A stretch of DNA of 64,000 nt from Flavobacterium profundi (GTDB lineage Bacteria; Bacteroidota; Bacteroidia; Flavobacteriales; Flavobacteriaceae): the NCBI RefSeq assembly GCF_006491645.1, contig NZ_VDCZ01000015.1, positions 1 to 64,000 of the forward strand. The letters are read 5' to 3'. Shown piece after piece: positions 57,460 to 64,000 of this stretch. The stretch's first letter is position 1. Every line of letters begins with the position of its first letter. The notes beneath the pieces were generated by a model. It saw nothing but the letters and a program-made list of their open reading frames with translations. It was not told the origin of the DNA and made no database searches. The position numbers and the translations under genes were made by a program.

Positions 57460-57914
57460 TACTTAAGATCGTTTAGGTTTACGGTTTTAGGTTTTTGAGC
57501 CTCATGTTTGTGCTCAGTACCTACATATACATTTAAATTGCGGAATAATTCAGCACCTAATTTGTTTTTAGGTAACATTCCTTTTACAGCTTTCTCTACT
57601 AATACAGCTGGATTTTTTTGTTGCTGTACTTTAGCAGTTAAAGTTCTTTGTCCTCCTGGATAACCTGTATGACGCATGTAGATTTTGTCGTCAAGCTTGT
57701 TACCAGTAAGGTTGATTTTTTCTGCGTTGATAACAATTACGTTATCACCACAATCAACGTGTGGGGTATAACTTGTCTTGTATTTACCTCTTAATAGCAT
57801 AGCTACTTTTGAAGCAAAGCGACCTAAGTTATGACCTTCGGCATCAACAACAATCCACTCTTTTTGAGCAGTTGCTTTATTAGCTGATACTGTCTTGTAG
57901 CTTAATGTGTTCAC
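57459..57914 (-). CDS. rplM: Large ribosomal subunit protein uL13
   Basis: 151 residues, showing WIVVDAEGHNLGRFASKVAM, VIVINAEKINLTGNKLDDKI, YMRHTGYPGG and AVKGMLPKNKLG, all typical of L13. It is first in the operon rplM-rpsI-rpsB-tsf. Confidence 0.97.
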   Translation of the reverse strand: MNTLSYKTVSANKATAQKEWIVVDAEGHNLGRFASKVAMLLRGKYKTSYTPHVDCGDNVIVINAEKINLTGNKLDDKIYMRHTGYPGGQRTLTAKVQQQKNPAVLVEKAVKGMLPKNKLGAELFRNLNVYVGTEHKHEAQKPKTVNLNDLK

Positions 57915-57959
57915 AATAATTTATTTAAATTAAACATTCCATTCCCAATTAAGGGAGTG

Positions 57960-57990
57960 CAAAAGTACAATTATTTATTATAAATACAAA
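57960..57990 (-). promoter_or_regulatory. Promoter of the ribosomal operon
   Basis: On the minus strand TTTG (57990-57987), 19 bp, TACTTTTG (57967-57960): an exact Bacteroidota consensus promoter, 45 bp upstream of the rplM start. The rest of the gap to the LacI gene (57991-58207) shows nothing clear. Confidence 0.85.
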
Positions 57991-58207
57991 TGCTGATGCT
58001 ATAATATTTTTATTTTGTTGATTTACATAATAGATTGATAGTAAATAGTTTTAGGAATTGGATATGTATTATCGTGTAAACTTCAGATAAATTGTTATTT
58101 TTACGCATTGAATTTTTGTTATTAAATTTCTATTTGCTGAAATTTTTAATAGTTATACCTGCTAAATAGGGAGTATTAGAATTCATTACAAACAAATTTG
58201 AAAGCAT

Positions 58208-59233
58208 ATGAAAGCCAAAGCAACCTTAAAACAAATTGCTAAAGAATTAGGAGTTTCTGTTTCAACAGTTTCTAAAGCATTGAGTGATAGTCAAGAAATC
58301 AGTCAAGCGACTAAAGATAAAATTAAAGAATTTGCTGCTTTAAAAAATTATAAGCCCAACTTGATGGCTAAAAACTTAAAATATCAAAAGACGAATACCA
58401 TTGGAGTTATTATACCCAATATATTAAATTCTTTTTTTGCTAAAGTGTTTAGTGGTATTGAAGAAGCTGCAAGGAAAAGAGGTTATAATATAGTAACTGC
58501 TATTTCCAATGAATCGTTAGAAAGAGAAAAGCAATTAATGGAGATGTTAAACAATGGAGCAGTAGATGGTTTTATTCTATCTATAGCAGAGGAAACTCAA
58601 ATGTCTAAAAATTTTCAACATTATAATTCTATCATTAAAAGTGGTACTCCCATTGTCATGTTTGATCGAATTACCGATTTAGTAAAATCAGATAAAGTAA
58701 TTGTTGACGATTTAGACTCTGCTTTTGATGCTACTCAGCATTTAATTAATATTGGATGTAAGCACATCGCTTTGCTTTCAACTATTGATAATTTAAGTGT
58801 TGGGAAGTTGCGTTTTGAAGGTTATAAAAAAGCGTTAGAATTAAATAAAATGGCTTTGGATATGGAGTTAATATTAATTGGAGAAGAAGATGATGCTTTT
58901 GATTTAAAAATTGAAAAACTTTTAAAAGCTAAAAAAGTAGATGGTATTTTTGCGGTGGATGAACATTCTGCGACTAAAGCGATGAAATTAGCTTTGCAAA
59001 AAGGGTATCAAATTCCAAAAGAATTAAACGTAATTGGTTTTGCTGATGGAGCTTGGTCTCGTAGATTAACTCCTAGCCTTTCAACGGTAAGTCAGCATGC
59101 ACCTGAAATAGGTGAAAAATCAGCCAATTTATTAATTGATCGTTTATTGGCTAAAGAGGAGGAAAAATTAGAATACAAAACAGTAGTCATTAAAACCGAA
59201 TTGCGTCAAAGAGACTCCACTAGAAAATTATAG
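58208..59233 (+). CDS. LacI family transcriptional regulator
   Basis: 341 residues. The N-terminal helix-turn-helix reads ATLKQIAKELGVSVSTVSKA and is followed by the hinge helix and a periplasmic-binding-protein-like domain (IGVIIPNILNSFFAKVFSGI, PIVMFDRI, VNVIGFADGAW). It should bind a small ligand, often a sugar in this family. No sugar genes are next to it; the neighbours are a PnuC-like transporter and a serine hydrolase on the other strand, which it overlaps by 6 bp. Its targets may lie elsewhere. Confidence 0.92.
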   Translation: MKAKATLKQIAKELGVSVSTVSKALSDSQEISQATKDKIKEFAALKNYKPNLMAKNLKYQKTNTIGVIIPNILNSFFAKVFSGIEEAARKRGYNIVTAISNESLEREKQLMEMLNNGAVDGFILSIAEETQMSKNFQHYNSIIKSGTPIVMFDRITDLVKSDKVIVDDLDSAFDATQHLINIGCKHIALLSTIDNLSVGKLRFEGYKKALELNKMALDMELILIGEEDDAFDLKIEKLLKAKKVDGIFAVDEHSATKAMKLALQKGYQIPKELNVIGFADGAWSRRLTPSLSTVSQHAPEIGEKSANLLIDRLLAKEEEKLEYKTVVIKTELRQRDSTRKL

Positions 59234-59935
59234 TTGTTTGGCTTTATCATCTCTCCAAGTAATATAGCCTAGAGTTGCATTAAATAAGTAGAAGACATAT
59301 TTTACGGTATTGGCAATATTTAATAACATTAGGTTTTGAATAATTTTAAAAACATTATAGGCTTGCCAATTAATCCAATTATCAGGATACATACGTCCTA
59401 AATTAAATGTCCCTCCAAAACTGATTCCTGCTGGAATAGCTATAGCAAAAAATAATTTCCAATCGATAGCTTTATCAGATAAGTATGCAAAGGCGATGTA
59501 ATTTAGAAGTAAAGAAAGGAATAATCCTAAAAACATATTTTTAAAGAAAATAAAATCGATGCTGTTTAGGTACTTTTTTTTCTTCCAAATTTTGAAAGCA
59601 ATATAATTTCCTAAAAAGGAGATAGGATACGTTAAAATAGCACCTACATTTCCTAAGAGATAGTCTATGGCCCCACTAAGAAGTGTATTGCAAGTGCTAA
59701 TTAAATTTCCAAAATTATTTTTTTTAGTTACTAAACGTGTAGCAGTCATGGACAAACACGTGTTTAAAATAGAAAAATAACCCAAATAAAAGAGATACTC
59801 TTTATTGTTGATGTGAAATGTAAATGTGGTTTTGTAATATTCTAAATAAACAGAAACACTTATGACTAATAAGACACCAATAATATCTAAATATTTACTA
59901 TTAGTAATGCTTTTTATTGATGCAAGTACCGACAT
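59228..59935 (-). CDS. PnuC-like membrane transporter
   Basis: 235 residues with about seven membrane helices. The pattern with FGNLISTCNTLLSGAIDYLL, WINWQAYNVFKIIQ and a final VKYVFYLFNATLGYITWRDD resembles PnuC vitamin transporters, which import nicotinamide riboside or, in relatives, thiamine or riboflavin. The likeness is by pattern only and the substrate is open. It starts on the last base of the serine hydrolase stop, so the two are coupled. Its 3' end overlaps the convergent LacI gene. Confidence 0.6.
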   Translation of the reverse strand: MSVLASIKSITNSKYLDIIGVLLVISVSVYLEYYKTTFTFHINNKEYLFYLGYFSILNTCLSMTATRLVTKKNNFGNLISTCNTLLSGAIDYLLGNVGAILTYPISFLGNYIAFKIWKKKKYLNSIDFIFFKNMFLGLFLSLLLNYIAFAYLSDKAIDWKLFFAIAIPAGISFGGTFNLGRMYPDNWINWQAYNVFKIIQNLMLLNIANTVKYVFYLFNATLGYITWRDDKAKQL

Positions 59936-61245
59936 TATTCTTTAATAAAGTTGAATTTTCCACCACCTTGATGTAACTCAAGTATGTTTTCACCGAATAT
60001 AATTTCTATTCCAGCTTGTGCAAAAATAAACGTTTTTTCGTCTTTTAATGTTAGTGGAAACGAACTTTGTCCTGTAGCTTGTGCTAAAAGTTCTCCCTCT
60101 TTTTCAAAAATGGTAATTTTTAATGGAATATCTTTGGAAACATAGGTTCCAGAGTATTTATCTATGAGCGTTTGATTGATTTTCTCAAAACTAGGAAAAG
60201 GATAAGGTCTTTTATAATAGATGCTTAAAATACCAATCATGATATCATTGATGTTGTAATTGTCTCCATTTACAATTAATGAAATGCCTAATTTTTCTGT
60301 TGGATAGTAAGCTACATTGGAATGAAAACTTTCAATACCACCTGAATGACCATAAAAACGTCTTTCGCCAAAAGGGAATTGGAATAACGCTTTACCATAA
60401 CCCTCTTTAATGGTAGTCATGGCATCCAAACTTGTCTTTTTTACTACTTTACCTTCAAATAAAGCTTGCATCAATGAAGTTAAATCATTTGGAGTTGAAA
60501 TGAGAGCTCCTGCTGCAAAAGCGGTATCAGAGCCCCATTCAGCTACTTTTTCCCATTGGTCATCTTTAAAGATATAGGAATAGCTTTCATTTTTTGTGGT
60601 TTTTACTTTTTCTGTAGGATAATAGGTGTTTTTTAAACCTATTTTAGTACAAATTCTTTTTTCTATATTTTCACCAAAAGACTTTTTAGTTGCCATTTCA
60701 ATAATACCGCCTAAAAGATAATAATTGGAATTACTGTATTGAAATTTGCTGTCGGGTTCAAATAACGAGTCGTAGTTTGCAATTTTAGAATAAATAGCTT
60801 CTTTAATATTAGGAGCATTTAGTTCTTCTTTTGTTAACGAATCTTGATTGATATAATCCGGAATACCGGTACGTTGATGCAATAATTGAGCTATAGTGAT
60901 TTGCTTCGCATTTTTTACTTTAGGAAAAAAAGTAGCTAACGGAGTTTCTAATTTTAATTTTTTCTCCTCTATAAGTTGCATGATGATAATAGCTGTAAAG
61001 GTTTTACTTATAGAGCCTATTTTGTATTTGGTATTTGAGTCCGCTTTTTCTTTTACAGCCACATTACGAAACCCATAAGCCTTAGAAAAAAATAACTTTT
61101 CTCCTTCACAAATAGCTAATGACCCCATAAATTTGTTATTGTTTTCTAAGTATTGTAATAAGCTATCTATACGTTGTACTCGAGGTTCGATTTGAGCTGA
61201 TGTTGTAATTCCAACAAAGAGAAAAAGGAGAGCTATTTTTTTCAT
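59935..61245 (-). CDS. Exported serine hydrolase of the beta-lactamase/class C family
   Basis: 436 residues from the ATG at 61245 after a signal peptide (VGITTSAQ); a start at 61275 would add 10 residues before it. The catalytic Ser78-x-x-Lys81 is in GSISKTF, the second motif is Tyr170-Ser-Asn and the third is His300-Ser-Gly in YGHSGGIES. These belong to the penicillin-binding-protein-like hydrolases that include esterases and D-amino peptidases, so beta-lactam resistance should not be assumed. An extra C-terminal beta domain (about 340-436) is typical of the family. Confidence 0.9.
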   Translation of the reverse strand: MKKIALLFLFVGITTSAQIEPRVQRIDSLLQYLENNNKFMGSLAICEGEKLFFSKAYGFRNVAVKEKADSNTKYKIGSISKTFTAIIIMQLIEEKKLKLETPLATFFPKVKNAKQITIAQLLHQRTGIPDYINQDSLTKEELNAPNIKEAIYSKIANYDSLFEPDSKFQYSNSNYYLLGGIIEMATKKSFGENIEKRICTKIGLKNTYYPTEKVKTTKNESYSYIFKDDQWEKVAEWGSDTAFAAGALISTPNDLTSLMQALFEGKVVKKTSLDAMTTIKEGYGKALFQFPFGERRFYGHSGGIESFHSNVAYYPTEKLGISLIVNGDNYNINDIMIGILSIYYKRPYPFPSFEKINQTLIDKYSGTYVSKDIPLKITIFEKEGELLAQATGQSSFPLTLKDEKTFIFAQAGIEIIFGENILELHQGGGKFNFIKE

Positions 61246-61357
61246 GTTTTTTAGTATTTGGCTTTGAATCAACAATTTGTTTGCAAAAAAATAATCTTGA
61301 AATTTAAATTTATTATCTATATTTAAATCTTAAATAAAAATTCAAACAAACAAATTT

Positions 61358-62065
61358 ATGAAAACAACAATCTACTTTTTAATCTTCGGTATATTTTTTT
61401 CTTTTTCTGCTTTTGGGCAACAATGGACAACAAGTTCAACAGGTATTTATTCCACTGGAAATAAAGTTCTTATTGGCACTAATGATGTTCAAGGTCTTTT
61501 TGGAATAGATGATTCATTGTTGCAATTAGTTTCTCCATCAAATTCAATGTCATTTTTATCAATGTCAGCTGGAACAAAAGGTATTACTTTTGGAACAGGG
61601 ATATATGGTAATGCTATGTATATTTCGGCAAATGATTCCTTTTCTTTTGCCTATGGAGCTAATAAAGTAATGAGTATAAATCCAAATATGTCTGTAAGTA
61701 TTGGGACAAACTTAAATCCAACAGGCTACAAACTAGCAGTTGGTGGAAAAATTATTGCAGAAGAATTAAAAGTGCAATTACAATCGGCTCCATGGCCCGA
61801 TTATGTATTTGCAAGTGATTACCAATTACCTTCTTTACTAGAAGTGGAAAAACAAATTCAAGAAAATGGCCATTTAGAAAATATACCTTCTGCTTGTGAA
61901 GTACAAGAAAATGGAATAGAAGTAGGAGAAATGAACAGGTTGTTATTAGAAAAAGTGGAAGAGCTTACCTTATATACTATAGAGCAGCAAAAACAATTAG
62001 ACCAGCAAACTAAGGAAATTGAAGAATTAAAAGCTTTAGTAAAAGAATTAGTTCAAAATAAGTAA
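61358..62065 (+). CDS. Exported tail-fibre-like surface protein with C-terminal coiled coil
   Basis: 235 residues. A signal peptide (ending near FSAFGQQ) is followed by Gly/Ser-rich beta-type sequence, then the widespread Bacteroidota block GYKLAVGGKIIAEELKVQL with WPDYVFASDYQLPSLLEVEK and a coiled-coil tail (about 190-235). The block resembles the trimeric tail-fibre type shaft and differs from the S74 chaperone. It lies 21 bp before the metalloprotease gene and may be co-transcribed. The related remnant at 25085 is a C-terminal end of a similar kind of protein. Confidence 0.75.
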   Translation: MKTTIYFLIFGIFFSFSAFGQQWTTSSTGIYSTGNKVLIGTNDVQGLFGIDDSLLQLVSPSNSMSFLSMSAGTKGITFGTGIYGNAMYISANDSFSFAYGANKVMSINPNMSVSIGTNLNPTGYKLAVGGKIIAEELKVQLQSAPWPDYVFASDYQLPSLLEVEKQIQENGHLENIPSACEVQENGIEVGEMNRLLLEKVEELTLYTIEQQKQLDQQTKEIEELKALVKELVQNK

Positions 62066-62086
62066 TCATTTAAAAAAATAAAAAAA

Positions 62087-64000
62087 ATGAGAAAACTTAT
62101 TTTTATACAATTAGTGGCATTTTTGATGTTGCAAACTGTTTTTGGGCAGATTTCCCCTGTTGAGGAGATGAAATATAGCCCAAACGGCTATTTTGAAACC
62201 GTTTTTGACCATTATGGAAACAGTTATCAATTAAAAGATTTATTAGCAGGAGCAGATGTTAAAGTAGGAAAAAGTGCTACTTCAAGCATACCAATTCCAT
62301 GTGATACAGGAATTTTCGAATTGTATTTTGAAACGGGTTCTGGTATGGAAGATCAAGGGGATGCATCACATAACGCTAGAAGAGCTGTAGTTTGTAGAGT
62401 ATTTCATGATTTAAGTGATTTTATAGTTACTCCTTTGAAAGATTTAGGAAATACAACTAAGGTAAAAATATGGGTTAGAAATATAAATAACCTTCCAAAT
62501 GTTCCTTCCAATGCTTTAGGTTTGGCAACCTCTTTCTATACAATGCCTTACAATACAACTGCTAATTTTGGTGGAATTATTGATAATGAAGTTTGGAAAA
62601 CCATCACCTTAGGAAGTGATTCATTTATAAATGTCGCTTCTCCACTAACAAATACAAATGGGAACCAAAGTTCTTCAGGTAATTTTTATCATGGTATGAT
62701 GGCATTTAATTTTAATAGTGTGATATGGAATACAAATTTAGGGATAAATGCACCAACATCACAATATGATTTATATACTGTTGTTTTGCATGAAGTAACG
62801 CATGCTTTAGGTTTTACAAGTTTAATCAATGCAAATGGACAATCTGTTTTTGGCACTGGTTATAATTATTTTAGCAGATATGACTCTTTGCTTAAAAATA
62901 ATGGTGGAACACAAAAAATAATTACAAATAATGGAACTTGTTCTTTGTATAATTATTCATTTAATAGTTCTTTAAATACTTCTATTTTGCATCCTAACAC
63001 TAGTAGTTGTGTAACAGATCAAACCACTTGTTCAACTGCTATTAAGTTTTTTGGACCTACAAATACAACCCCTGTTTATACATCCAATTGTTTTGAACCA
63101 GGAAGTAGTTTAAGTCATTTTGAAGATGAATGTATTGCACCTCCTAATCAAGGAAATAACTCATACTTTGCTATGAGTAATGCTGTTGGAGCAGCGGTAA
63201 CGAAACGTTTTTTAAAACCAGAAGAGCGAAATGCTCTGTCTGATATAGGGTATCGTTTGAATACAAGTTATGGAAGTTCTGCGGTATTAAATAGTTCCAT
63301 AAATTATGGAGGAAGTATAACGACAGGAAATACAGTTGCAGGAACTAATGATGGGATTGATTCTTTTGGGGTTTATACATTTTTTGGAAATACAGGAACA
63401 AATATTAATTTAACTAATTTATTAACTAATGATAAAAATGCAATTAGTTTTGAATGTTTAGAAGATGTTTTTGATACAACCGCATCAATACCAACAACTA
63501 GTGGCTCAAATAGCACTCCAATAACTTTTTCTAGTACTATTGATGGGCTACATTTATTACGATATGTTCCAATTAGTGCAAATGGACAAAAAGGGAATAT
63601 TTCTTATATTTATGTTTATATAAATAATGATAGTTGTGGAACTTCTACATCATGTAATTTAGTTATAAATGGGAATTTTGAACAACATAATGGTTTGCCT
63701 ACTGGTAGTAGTCAATTAAATGGTATAGTTTGTGGATGGCATACAACAATGGCATCACAAAGCAATGAATATTTTCATGAAGAAAATTCAAATATAAATT
63801 ATAAGGTTCCATGTAATATTGTTGGATTTGAAAACGATAATTCTGGAGGGAAAGCTTATGTAGGTATGTTTATAAAAAATAGTGGTGTTGTACCACTTAC
63901 AGAACCACTACGAACCAAACTTGCTAGTTCCTTATTGCCAAATTCTTCTTATCAATTATCTTTTGATGTCTCTCTTGGTGATTTTGTAAGGGATTCTGGA
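62087..64000 (+). CDS. Large secreted zinc metalloprotease-like protein, cut by window edge
   Basis: The frame runs 638 codons to the window end without a stop. A signal peptide (ending near VFGQ) precedes a first domain (about 30-200), then a zinc motif HEVTHALGF with His235 and His239, which resembles a metzincin (HExxHxxGF). A later region (about 520-638) starts LVINGNFEQHNG and looks like a carbohydrate-binding or lectin-like beta-sandwich of about 150 residues. The protein is probably exported; a type IX tail would be expected past the edge. The substrate is unknown. Confidence 0.85.
   Translation, partial: MRKLIFIQLVAFLMLQTVFGQISPVEEMKYSPNGYFETVFDHYGNSYQLKDLLAGADVKVGKSATSSIPIPCDTGIFELYFETGSGMEDQGDASHNARRAVVCRVFHDLSDFIVTPLKDLGNTTKVKIWVRNINNLPNVPSNALGLATSFYTMPYNTTANFGGIIDNEVWKTITLGSDSFINVASPLTNTNGNQSSSGNFYHGMMAFNFNSVIWNTNLGINAPTSQYDLYTVVLHEVTHALGFTSLINANGQSVFGTGYNYFSRYDSLLKNNGGTQKIITNNGTCSLYNYSFNSSLNTSILHPNTSSCVTDQTTCSTAIKFFGPTNTTPVYTSNCFEPGSSLSHFEDECIAPPNQGNNSYFAMSNAVGAAVTKRFLKPEERNALSDIGYRLNTSYGSSAVLNSSINYGGSITTGNTVAGTNDGIDSFGVYTFFGNTGTNINLTNLLTNDKNAISFECLEDVFDTTASIPTTSGSNSTPITFSSTIDGLHLLRYVPISANGQKGNISYIYVYINNDSCGTSTSCNLVINGNFEQHNGLPTGSSQLNGIVCGWHTTMASQSNEYFHEENSNINYKVPCNIVGFENDNSGGKAYVGMFIKNSGVVPLTEPLRTKLASSLLPNSSYQLSFDVSLGDFVRDSG

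Noticed and set aside
59935..61245. Antibiotic-resistance beta-lactamase
   Set aside because: The SxxK, YxN and HSG motifs are shared by esterases and peptidases of the same family, and the long C-terminal domain is atypical of class C beta-lactamases.

Overview
The window is about 64 kb of AT-rich chromosome from a member of the Bacteroidota, almost certainly a flavobacterium. The evidence is a type IX secretion C-terminal tail (48461-50464), promoters of the Bacteroidota type (TTTG, about 19 bp, TAnnTTTG), a tRNA gene without encoded CCA, no Shine-Dalgarno sequences, an HMG-CoA reductase and GHMP kinase pair of the mevalonate pathway, and short dispersed hairpins that I recognise from flavobacterial intergenic regions. 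Most of the window is ordinary housekeeping DNA. Accessory material sits in a few intergenic islands.

Layout. 1-108: end of an IS3-family element with the first 21 codons of orfA. 134-7839: tail-specific protease, then a plus-strand run of surE, a small membrane protein, a SixA-like phosphatase, lpxB, an NlpC/P60 lipoprotein and a comEC gene cut by one in-frame TGA. 7843-13722 (minus): a peptide-use operon of DPP IV-type peptidase, two POT transporters and a thioredoxin-like protein. 13854-22212: a 1990-residue hybrid sensor kinase, then class II HMG-CoA reductase and a GHMP kinase. 22216-25381: toxin-antitoxin pair, guaC, repeat array 1, an orphan gene, a gene remnant and tRNA-Phe. 25502-33138: coaX, a beta-barrel protein, a TPR protein, lptC, a CBS-domain membrane protein and a PpiD-like chaperone. 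33139-35946: repeat array 2, an orphan RHS tip with a possible immunity gene, and a Rieske-like lipoprotein. 36101-40539: greA, a HIT protein, a sensor kinase, a flavin reductase, a DUF3127 protein and aat. 40536-47410 (minus): a complete thiamine operon behind a TPP riboswitch. 47487-55062: an orphan gene, repeat array 3, a secreted FG-GAP protein, a VF530 protein, DNA glycosylase tag and a large TraB/GumN protein. 55153-57914 (minus): rplM-rpsI-rpsB-tsf. 58208-64000: a LacI regulator, a PnuC-like transporter, a serine hydrolase, a coiled-coil surface protein and the start of a large secreted metalloprotease.

The most unusual signal is a family of three related repeat arrays (23992-24243, 33435-33685, 48102-48348). 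Each is a run of degenerate 42-43 bp units. Each unit can fold a small hairpin, and each array ends in a strong terminator-like hairpin that abuts the 3' end of a minus-strand gene. All three lie in the same orientation. They do not look like CRISPR or coding DNA. They may be short structured RNAs or a non-autonomous mobile repeat.
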